The notes under the pieces were generated by a model. The model ran no database searches and was not told the DNA's origin. It was given only the letters and a program-made list of their open reading frames with translations. A program made the position numbers and the translations under genes. Positions 58,253-64,000 of a stretch of 64,000 nucleotides of DNA are shown one piece after another (the stretch's first letter is position 1; the number at the start of each line of letters is the position of its first letter). Source of the DNA: Anaerolineae bacterium (GTDB lineage Bacteria > Chloroflexota > Anaerolineae > 4572-78 > J111); assembly GCA_023151115.1 (NCBI GenBank), contig JAKLJP010000009.1:170744-234743 (forward strand), read 5' to 3'.

Positions 58253-58859
58253 AATTTTCAGCCATCAACCCGGCAATCTCTAACGAATTTTGGTCAGGCC
58301 GTTGTCTTAACGCCTTGACCACTTTTTCCTGGCGGGCGGCGGGGTGATTTTGACTTAGCTTCCACTTTCCTTCCAGCCGGGTGATTTCGATTTTGAAGCC
58401 GACAATACCTTTCAGCAGCTTTTGGACATACTCCTGCGAGGCGGCCATATTCCAAGGATGGGGTTGCGGCGCTTCGTAAAAACTGACCGAATCCTCGACG
58501 ATTTTCAGCAGTTGGGCCGGCTCGTGGATAAGCGAGAGATGGCCGTAAACGTGAACCGCGACGTAGTTCCAGGTAGGGACCACATTATTTTCCTCGTACC
58601 AGGCCGGGGAGATGTAGGCGTGAGGGCCGGGAAAGACGACCAAAACCTCCCCTTCCAGATTGTGCCAATGCGGATTCGCTTTAGCCAGGTGGCCCCACAG
58701 CCAGTCCGGCCCTTCGGCGCTGCGTTCAAGCAGGAATGGCAAATGCGTGGCAAAAGGCTGGTCGTTATGCTGCGAGAAAAGAATGCCAAAACTGTTCGCC
58801 TGGATGAAATCAAGCAGCTTTTCCGTGTCTGTCTCCGCAAATGCTTTAGGAATGTACAT
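58224..58859 (-). CDS. FMN-binding negative regulator (PaiB-like)
   Basis: 211 aa. MYIPKAFAETDTEKLLDFI then NSFGILFSQHNDQPFATHLP is the PaiB opening. RSAEGPDWLWGHLAKANPHW, VVFPGPHAYISPAWY and VPTWNYVAVHVYG are the conserved core, with HPWNMAASQEYVQKLLKGIV at the end. PaiB proteins have an FMN-binding split-barrel and in Bacillus repress sporulation and protease genes together with PaiA; most are probably FMN/heme-binding stress proteins. The C-terminal MRRRGEEM overlaps a repeat. Confidence 0.88.
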   Translation of the reverse strand: MYIPKAFAETDTEKLLDFIQANSFGILFSQHNDQPFATHLPFLLERSAEGPDWLWGHLAKANPHWHNLEGEVLVVFPGPHAYISPAWYEENNVVPTWNYVAVHVYGHLSLIHEPAQLLKIVEDSVSFYEAPQPHPWNMAASQEYVQKLLKGIVGFKIEITRLEGKWKLSQNHPAARQEKVVKALRQRPDQNSLEIAGLMAENLMRRRGEEM

Positions 58860-58871
58860 AATCCCCCTTTG

Positions 58872-58928
58872 AAGATAGAGATTGGAGATTAAGCTACCTC
58901 AAATCTCTAATCTCCACTCTCCAATCTT
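58872..58928. repeat. Iterated-word palindrome (AGAGATTGGAGATT / AATCTCTAATCTCC)
   Basis: It lies between the PaiB-like gene and the EamA transporter and overlaps the transporter's 3' end by about 20 bp. The same vocabulary is used at 12811-12861 and 13960-14013. Confidence 0.7.
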
Positions 58929-59851
58929 TTTTGTTCCCATAACATCAGCGCTACTCCGGCAGTCATCACCAGGCCCCCGAAGAACTGCTGAAAATTGATG
59001 ACCGTCCCAAACAAGGCCAGTCCGTAGACGGCCACAAACAGCGGCTGGGTAGCGCGAATCACTGCTCCTTTGGACAAATCAAGATAATGCAGCGATTTAT
59101 AAAAAAGTACATAACTCAGAAAAGGGCCAAAAAATGCGCCGGTTACAATCCACAGCCAGGCCGACACACCGGGCCAGGCCAACTCACCGGCGGCCCAACC
59201 AAACAGGCCGAGCATCAAGGTCATCACCAGCGTGCGAGCGGTAGACAAAATCAGCGGCGGCACGGCGATAATACTTTGTTTAGCCACCAGATTGCTCCAG
59301 GCCAAAAAAAAGTTAGAGGCCAGGGCCAGCCCCATCACTACCCAAACCAGAGTTCCGGCCCGAAAAGTCATCGCCCCCGTACCGGCGATGGCGATGGCGA
59401 CCCCCAGCCATTGCCAGCGCCGCATGCGCTCGCCCAAAAACCACGCCCCCAACAATACTGAATAAATGGTTTCGCTGCGGCTAAAAAAGGCGACCAGAGT
59501 CGGGTCGCCCCAATCAATGCTGGTAAAAAACAAAAAGTTAGCCAGGCCATTTAAAAGGCCCAGTAGTAAAATGGGTCGGATAGATGCACTCAGGCCGGTC
59601 GGCAGTTTTGGTCCCTGCTGCCACAGATACACTCCGGCCCCCCAGGCCGAGGCCACCGCAAACCAGATGGGCGTAAACGCCAGCGCCGATAACTCCTGCA
59701 TAGCCTGTTTGCTGGCAATAAAGGTGACAGCAATGCAGGCGGAGGAGGCTAAAGCCAGGATAACGCCTTTCAACGAGCGGTTGGAAGGCTGGTAGGTTGG
59801 TAGGTTGGAGGATTGGAGGGCTGAAAGGTTAGAAGGTGAACGCATTTTCAT
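58907..59851 (-). CDS. EamA/DMT-family transporter
   Basis: About 314 aa. I choose ATG 59851 because it makes an ATGA overlap with the stop of the upstream metallophosphoesterase gene; a TTG six codons earlier is weaker. Ten hydrophobic helices in two EamA repeats: GVILALASSACIAVTFIASK opens the first, and WVVMGLALASNFFLAWSN opens the second. The first ~25 residues (SNLSALQSSNLPTYQPSNRS) are encoded by an iterated-word repeat and are unlike the short tails of most family members. It exports or imports a small metabolite, unknown. Confidence 0.87.
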   Translation of the reverse strand: MKMRSPSNLSALQSSNLPTYQPSNRSLKGVILALASSACIAVTFIASKQAMQELSALAFTPIWFAVASAWGAGVYLWQQGPKLPTGLSASIRPILLLGLLNGLANFLFFTSIDWGDPTLVAFFSRSETIYSVLLGAWFLGERMRRWQWLGVAIAIAGTGAMTFRAGTLVWVVMGLALASNFFLAWSNLVAKQSIIAVPPLILSTARTLVMTLMLGLFGWAAGELAWPGVSAWLWIVTGAFFGPFLSYVLFYKSLHYLDLSKGAVIRATQPLFVAVYGLALFGTVINFQQFFGGLVMTAGVALMLWEQKRLESGD

Positions 59852-59885
59852 GCTCTTCCAGTCTTCCAATCTTCCAATCTTCCCT
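59785..59885. repeat. Iterated-word array spanning two gene ends (GGTTGGTAGG / CCAATCTTCC)
   Basis: TGGTAGGTTGGTAGGTTGGAGG words are mirrored by CTTCCAGTCTTCCAATCTTCC words. The array encodes both the last ~11 residues of the metallophosphoesterase and the first ~25 of the EamA transporter. Confidence 0.7.
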
Positions 59886-60804
59886 GTCTATCCCAGTCAT
59901 TACCATACGCTAATTCAGCGTGTTGCTCCACAAAATCGGCAGTGAAGCCGGCTTTTTGCCAGGCAGCGAGCATCATCTGGCGGGCTTCGGCTAGAATGGC
60001 ATTGTCGGTGGCCGGATGAGTCTGCCACTCGATTTGCCAGCGGCCTTCCGCCGGTTGCGTCAGACGCAGGGTGCGATAGGCGCAGGGATACACAGCCAGG
60101 GCCGGACAGGCCAGATGCAACCGGCGGCCCAATACATCAGCTTTGGTTTGGTGGTGATGGCCGGTCAGCACCAGTTTTACCTGAGGATGCCGGTCGAGCA
60201 GGGCCAGCATGTCCGGGCCGTTGTCGCAGACAAAATTGCTCCAACCCGGCTCGAAGTCAACGGGAGCCAGGGGATGAAACGGATGGTGGACGGCCAGCAC
60301 AATCAATTTATCGGCGTGCGCCAGCAGTTCCTGTTCCAGCCACTCGACCTGGGCGGCGTCAATGATTCCCCCCCAATCCGCATCACGGTTGGAGTCCAGC
60401 CCAATCAACTGCACCTTTGGCTTGACGGTGATTGACCAGTAGCCGTTCTGAGCCTCCGTATGGGTAGGCCGGGCTTCTACCTGGAGATTGAACAGCCGGG
60501 CAAAATCGTGGCGGGTCAAGCCTTCGCTCTGGTTGGCATTGCGGCGGTCGTGGTTGCCGGGGATGATGTAGTAGGGTTTTTGGAGCATTTGGATGACCTG
60601 TTGAAACAGGGCCACGTTGGACGGCTCCGGCGTATTGAACAAATCGCCGGTGAACAGCACAAAATCCAAATCCGGCTGCTGGTTCAAATCGGTCAAAACA
60701 ATCTCCAAAAAACCAGCCGCCCGCCCCGACAGAATCTCCTCGTAATCCCCCAGGGAAGAGATGTGAATATCGCTAATTTGGGCAAAGTGGAGTGGTGTCA
60801 TCAT
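59848..60804 (-). CDS. Calcineurin-like metallophosphoesterase
   Basis: 318 aa. Complete metal and catalytic motif set: FAQISDIHIS (D-x-H), VLFTGDLFN (GD), YIIPGNHDRRN (GNHD), LAVHHPFHPLA (H) and VLTGHHHQTKA (GHxH). It resembles CpdA-type phosphodiesterases. The C-terminus GRLEDWKTGRA is encoded by the iterated-word repeat and is probably an addition to the ancestral protein. Its stop overlaps the transporter start (ATGA), so the two are translationally coupled. The substrate may be cyclic nucleotides or other phosphodiesters. Confidence 0.88.
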   Translation of the reverse strand: MMTPLHFAQISDIHISSLGDYEEILSGRAAGFLEIVLTDLNQQPDLDFVLFTGDLFNTPEPSNVALFQQVIQMLQKPYYIIPGNHDRRNANQSEGLTRHDFARLFNLQVEARPTHTEAQNGYWSITVKPKVQLIGLDSNRDADWGGIIDAAQVEWLEQELLAHADKLIVLAVHHPFHPLAPVDFEPGWSNFVCDNGPDMLALLDRHPQVKLVLTGHHHQTKADVLGRRLHLACPALAVYPCAYRTLRLTQPAEGRWQIEWQTHPATDNAILAEARQMMLAAWQKAGFTADFVEQHAELAYGNDWDRQGRLEDWKTGRA

Positions 60805-60828
60805 AGGTCATTAATCCCAGAAGCGTGA

Positions 60829-60905
60829 GACGAAGAGGCGAGGAGTCGAAGAGTCTCTCTTCGTCTCACGTTTCATCGCCTCCCCGCCTCTCGCCGCCTT
60901 GCCTC
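60829..60905. repeat. Iterated-word palindrome (GAGACGAAGAGGCGAGG / CCTCTCGCC)
   Basis: GTGAGACGAAGAGGCGAGGA words are mirrored by TCTTCGTCTCACG and CGCCTCCCCGCCTCTCG. It lies between the MocR gene's 3' end and the metallophosphoesterase start. Confidence 0.65.
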
Positions 60906-62412
60906 ACAATATGGGCACAGCACAGCGCTGACTGGGCTGCGGTACATTGAGGCTGCGCGTTAATAATTCTTTCCAGGCTTTGCCCAGGCGGCGCATGCCT
61001 TCTTCAATTTCATCGGCAGCAGGGGTAGCAAAGTTCAGGCGCAAAGCGTGGCTAAAGGCGCCGCTGGCCGAAAAAACCGAGCCAATGGCAAACGCCACAT
61101 TGTAATTGATGCCGGCCAGATAGAGGTCGGTGGCGGTGGGGCCGGATGGGGGCATTTCCAGCCACAGATACATGCCGCCGGTGGGGCAGCGCCAGGTCGC
61201 TTCGGCGGGAAAATAGCGCTGCACGGCGGCTATCATCAAATCGCGGCGTTCGCGGTAAACCCGGCGAGTCAGGCACAAGTGTTCGTCGTAGTGGCCGCTT
61301 TGCAGGTAAGCATGCAAAGCGTGCTGGTTAAGCGGCGAGGTTAAAATATCGGCCGTTTGTTTGGCGGCAATCACCCGCTCCTGCCAGGCGCTGGGAGCAG
61401 CCAGGTAGCCAATCCGCAGGCCGGGGGCTAACGTTTTGCCGTAGCCGCCGGCGTGGAAAACGAGGTCGGCCGTATCCAGACTTTTCAGGCTGGGCAGTGG
61501 TTGGCCTTCGTAGTAGAGCATATCGTAACAGGCATCCTCTAAAATGGGCACACCGTAACGGGTGGCAACTTCCAGCAGCGCCCGTCGCCGGGCCAGGGAA
61601 AGGGTGGTGCCGGTGGGATTATGAAAGCTGGGATTGGTATAAATGAGCCGGGGCCGGTGGCGCAGAATAATCTGCTCCAGGCGCTCCACCTGCATCCCCT
61701 GCGCATCCACCGGAACGCCCACCGGCGTCATCCGGTGCGCCGACAAAATATCCAAAAAACCCAGGTAACAGGGGTCTTCGACAACGATGAGGTTGTCGTC
61801 GCTGCCACGAGTCAACACGTTCAGCGTTACATCCAGGGCTTGCTGGCAGCCGGAGGTAATCAATATATCCTGGCCGTTGACGGGAATACGCTGCTGCTGC
61901 AACTGGGCGGCGATGGTTTCGCGCAGCGGCAGATACCCAGCCGCTTCTTCGTACTGTAACAAAGCCGCTCCATCTCGGCGCATCGCCTCGTTGAGGGCGC
62001 GCCGCAGTTCGTGAACCGGCAGCAAATCGCTGGCCGGCGCGCCCCCGGCAAAAGAAATGACCCCCGGCTGGCGGGCCAGGCGCATCATTTCGGCGACCAT
62101 CTGGTTGGCGTTCCAGGGGCGGCGGGGCGAAAGCGTCCCCCGCCAGAGGGGTGAGGCTGGCGGGGGGGCGTCCTCGTTGACCGCCACAAACGTGCCGCTG
62201 CCCACCCGGCTGGTCACTAAACCCTCCGCCTCCAGTTCGGCATAGGCATTGACAATCGTAATCCGATTGACCCCCAACTTTTTAGCCAAAATTCGACTGG
62301 CCGGCAGGCGGGTCTGCGGAGCCAATTCCCCGCTTTCAATTTGCTGGCGAAGCTGTTCGGCCACTTGCAAATAGAGCGGTTGATCGGTTTGGCGCATCAA
62401 TTGGATTGGCAT
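60904..62412 (-). CDS. MocR-family GntR/aminotransferase regulator
   Basis: 502 aa. Residues ~8-75 are a GntR winged helix (QPLYLQVAEQLRQQIESGEL, PASRILAKKLGVNRITIVNA, GLVTSRVGSGTFV). ~110-490 are a fold-type-I aminotransferase (ISFAGGAPASDLLP, EEAAGYLPLRETIA, ITSGCQQALDVTL, YTNPSFHNPTG) with the PLP lysine in HAGGYGKTLAPGLRIGYL. MocR proteins sense PLP or amino-compound adducts and usually regulate a neighbour or themselves. A 24-bp palindrome sits between its -10 and the start codon, fitting autoregulation. Some close relatives are true aminotransferases with degenerate DNA binding; here the winged helix looks intact. Confidence 0.9.
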   Translation of the reverse strand: MPIQLMRQTDQPLYLQVAEQLRQQIESGELAPQTRLPASRILAKKLGVNRITIVNAYAELEAEGLVTSRVGSGTFVAVNEDAPPPASPLWRGTLSPRRPWNANQMVAEMMRLARQPGVISFAGGAPASDLLPVHELRRALNEAMRRDGAALLQYEEAAGYLPLRETIAAQLQQQRIPVNGQDILITSGCQQALDVTLNVLTRGSDDNLIVVEDPCYLGFLDILSAHRMTPVGVPVDAQGMQVERLEQIILRHRPRLIYTNPSFHNPTGTTLSLARRRALLEVATRYGVPILEDACYDMLYYEGQPLPSLKSLDTADLVFHAGGYGKTLAPGLRIGYLAAPSAWQERVIAAKQTADILTSPLNQHALHAYLQSGHYDEHLCLTRRVYRERRDLMIAAVQRYFPAEATWRCPTGGMYLWLEMPPSGPTATDLYLAGINYNVAFAIGSVFSASGAFSHALRLNFATPAADEIEEGMRRLGKAWKELLTRSLNVPQPSQRCAVPIL

Positions 62413-62429
62413 TTTGCCCCCTCATTTTT

Positions 62430-62453
62430 AGTCCAATTTTCAAAAATTGGACT
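62430..62453 (-). promoter_or_regulatory. Operator-like palindrome of the MocR gene
   Basis: AGTCCAATTTT (62430-62440), two bases, AAAATTGGACT (62443-62453): perfect 11-bp arms, 18 bp upstream of the MocR start codon. On the minus strand a TATAAT-type -10 lies at 62455-62460, immediately beyond it, so a bound dimer would cover the transcription start. Confidence 0.65.
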
Positions 62454-62589
62454 GATTATACCACGCCAATTTCGATATAACCAGGACCAATTAATCAAGT
62501 GTTAAGGAGTCCATTTTATCATGAATGTGGAATCCCGGATGGGCGCTAACAGGCCAAAATTCCTAAAGGCGTTTCGTATCCTTTTGTGC

Positions 62590-62595
62590 TATAAT
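62590..62595 (+). promoter_or_regulatory. -10 element of the response regulator gene
   Basis: A perfect TATAAT about 45 bp upstream of the response regulator start. No good -35 box is seen 16-18 bp before it, so this promoter may depend on an activator or be weak. Confidence 0.4.
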
Positions 62596-62637
62596 TAAGA
62601 CATGTGATTATAGATTAATCGGCAAACAAAAAGGAAG

Positions 62638-63033
62638 ATGCGTGTGAACACTCAAGCTAGAATTTTATCCATAGAAGATGACCCAGAAATGAGTGGTTTG
62701 ATTCAGCTTATCTTCGAGCGCAAAGGGCATCGCGTCATCGGGGCAAGCCGGGGGGAGTTGGGCCTGGAGTTGATTAAAAGCCTCAAACCCGATGTGCTGT
62801 TGTTGGATTTGATGCTGCCTGATATTGACGGGTGGGACCTTTATCGCCAGATGAAAAATGACCGGGAGCTGTCCAAGCTCCCCATCATCATCGTTTCGGC
62901 CAGAAGCGAGGCCCAGGATGCGGCTGCCGGTTTGCAAGTTACCGCCAATGACCGTTTCATTCAAAAACCCTTTGAAGTGAAAGAACTGGTTGAGGCCGTT
63001 ATGAACCTGCTGGAAAAAACGCCGGTTAATTAA
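62638..63033 (+). CDS. Single-domain response regulator
   Basis: 131 aa from ATG 62638. The in-frame GTG at 62644 has better spacing to AAGGAAG and may be the true start. CheY-like receiver: acidic pocket EDDP (residues 13-16), phospho-acceptor Asp57 in DVLLLDLMLPD, a Ser in IIIVSARSE and the conserved Lys in FIQKPFEVKEL. No output domain follows, so it acts through protein contacts or a phosphorelay. No histidine kinase is adjacent. The receiver ends with the usual helix (VEAVMNLLEK). Confidence 0.92.
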   Translation: MRVNTQARILSIEDDPEMSGLIQLIFERKGHRVIGASRGELGLELIKSLKPDVLLLDLMLPDIDGWDLYRQMKNDRELSKLPIIIVSARSEAQDAAAGLQVTANDRFIQKPFEVKELVEAVMNLLEKTPVN

Positions 63034-63056
63034 TTAAAAGAATATCGTTGAAAATT

Positions 63057-63088
63057 AAACACCCTCGTTCGCCAGCGAGGGTGTTTTT
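63057..63088. terminator. Bidirectional terminator between the response regulator and the ROK gene
   Basis: AAACACCCTCG (63057-63067) pairs with CGAGGGTGTTT (63076-63086) across an 8-nt loop, followed by T residues on the plus strand and preceded by A residues for the minus strand. The genes converge here. Confidence 0.85.
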
Positions 63089-63098
63089 GTTGGTGAAG

Positions 63099-63839
63099 TT
63101 AACGGACCAACACTTTGGCGGCCATAGCCGCCCCAATAATACCGGCTTCATTCAACATTTGGGCCGGAACAATTCTGGCTTGCGTTTTTAAAAAGGGCAG
63201 AAACTTCTCGTGTTTTTTGCTGACCCCGCCGCCGATAATAAACAAATCCGGCGAAAAAAGAGCTTCCATGCGGCCTAAAAACTCGTTGACCCGTTCAGCC
63301 CATTTTTCCCAGCTCAAATCCTTTTCGGTGCGAATCCGGTCGGCGGCGCGGTGTTCGGCATCTTTGCCCCGCACCTCCATATGGCCAAATTCGGTATTGG
63401 GGACCAGGCGGCTATCCACAAAAATGGCGCTGCCAATGCCGGTGCCAAAGGTTAGCATAATAACCACGCCTGCCTCGCCCTTACCCGCGCCGAACTCCAT
63501 CTCGGCAATGCCGGCGGCGTCGGCGTCGTTGAGCAGCAGCACCGGGCAGCCGGTTTTGGCCTCGAATAACTTCTGTCCGTTAAAATTTAGCCATGCTTTA
63601 TCCACGTTGGCGGCGGTAAGGGTAACGCCATGCTTGACCACCGCCGGAAAGGTGCAGCCAATCGGCCCCTGCCAATTGAAGCGCCGGACGATTTCAGCAA
63701 CCGTATCACCCACCGCCTCCGGTACCGATGGCTGCGGCGTATCGAGACGCAGTCGTTCGGCCTGTAAAGTTCCTGTTTCAATGTCTACCGGCGCCCCTTT
63801 GATGCCGGAGCCGCCAATATCAATGCCTAAAATCTCCAT
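63099..63839 (-). CDS. ROK-family kinase, probable polyphosphate glucokinase
   Basis: 246 aa, shorter than most ROK kinases and matching the polyphosphate glucokinase branch. N-terminal phosphate loop [36 protein letters not shown] with the catalytic Asp, and the second phosphate loop [35 protein letters not shown] stands in place of the ROK zinc-finger cysteines. [16 protein letters not shown] is the C-terminal adenosine/polyphosphate site. It phosphorylates glucose using polyphosphate and/or ATP. Confidence 0.87.
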   Translation of the reverse strand: MEILGIDIGGSGIKGAPVDIETGTLQAERLRLDTPQPSVPEAVGDTVAEIVRRFNWQGPIGCTFPAVVKHGVTLTAANVDKAWLNFNGQKLFEAKTGCPVLLLNDADAAGIAEMEFGAGKGEAGVVIMLTFGTGIGSAIFVDSRLVPNTEFGHMEVRGKDAEHRAADRIRTEKDLSWEKWAERVNEFLGRMEALFSPDLFIIGGGVSKKHEKFLPFLKTQARIVPAQMLNEAGIIGAAMAAKVLVR

Positions 63840-63963
63840 TGATTACTCCCTCGCTGATTTGCTAAATTGTAGCTCTAAATGGTAGGGGAGGCAAACAAAA
63901 CTTCTGGCTCGGAGGATGAGATATAATAGACAAAGCAGATAAACATCGTACAATCTTTTAGCG

Positions 63964-63985
63964 GGCCGGGCTCCCACGCCCGGCC
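63964..63985. repeat. GC-rich hairpin at the right edge
   Basis: GGCCGGGC, 6-nt loop TCCCAC, GCCCGGCC. It is followed by GGCGTGGG at the window edge, which repeats the loop complement, so a larger palindromic element probably continues outside the window. Confidence 0.5.
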
Positions 63986-64000
63986 AAGCGACGGCGTGGG

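Overview
This 64 kb window is a chromosomal segment, most likely from a Chloroflexota bacterium close to Anaerolineae/Caldilineae. That placement is inferred from gene style, not from a marker gene. The base composition looks moderately GC-rich by eye. Intergenic gaps are full of palindromes built from iterated 6-8 nt words. I found no rRNA, tRNA, CRISPR array, integrase or phage gene.

Layout. (1) 1-16 kb, almost all minus strand: a cut-off metallo-beta-lactamase-fold gene, an ABC-F ATPase, a ComA-like phosphosulfolactate synthase, an MSMEG_0565-type glycosyltransferase, an FmdB zinc ribbon, and a DUF1116 / unknown / FdrA operon. These are followed by OsmC, a CoA-disulfide-reductase-like flavoprotein, a set matching the 'Nit1' accessory genes (sll0787 AIR-synthase-like, MSMEG_0567 GNAT, MSMEG_0568 radical SAM, MSMEG_0572/Sll0783), and an amidohydrolase. 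The nitrilase that normally defines Nit1 is absent. (2) 16-30 kb, housekeeping and regulatory genes: a 1188-aa BTAD/AAA/TPR regulator with a second FmdB protein, trxB, serA with a SerB-like phosphatase, an alpha/beta hydrolase, a seven-bladed WD40 protein behind a promoter-leader-terminator unit, lon, and a flavin reductase. (3) 30-49.3 kb, plus strand, the centrepiece: a ribosomal-peptide (RiPP) gene cluster. It has five precursors carrying or related to nitrile-hydratase-type leaders (NHLP). Four tandem cobalamin-type radical SAM C-methyltransferases follow, with a fifth copy gutted by an in-frame deletion, and then a deletion scar joining a precursor remnant to the tail of a PoyD-like epimerase. 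The cluster ends with a cyclic-nucleotide-binding protein, an eight-cysteine protein of unknown function, an HlyD-type adaptor and a 1748-aa exporter in which the usually separate NHLM ABC1 (peptidase) and ABC2 subunits are fused. (4) 49.4-64 kb: ychF, a PAP2-like membrane protein, several small redox/flavin enzymes (VOC, PhzF, PPOX, MOSC), an AT-richer restriction-modification pair, a PLP dehydratase, PaiB-like, metallophosphoesterase-EamA, a MocR regulator with its own operator-like palindrome, a response regulator and a polyphosphate-glucokinase-like ROK kinase.

How region 3 should work (inference from known families): precursors are made with a conserved ~80-residue leader ending in Gly-Gly and a variable 14-22 residue core. 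The radical SAM enzymes methylate unactivated carbons in the cores. The C39 peptidase at the front of the fused exporter cuts after Gly-Gly, and the peptide leaves through the HlyD-ABC assembly. The cores share almost no sequence, so this looks like one machine serving several products, and the locus has recently lost an epimerisation branch.

A second theme is DNA architecture. One ~125-160 bp palindromic element occurs four times, and at least fifteen other gaps hold hairpins made of locus-specific iterated words. In a few places such words run into coding sequence: inside phzF, at the end of the metallophosphoesterase, and at the start of the glycosyltransferase.
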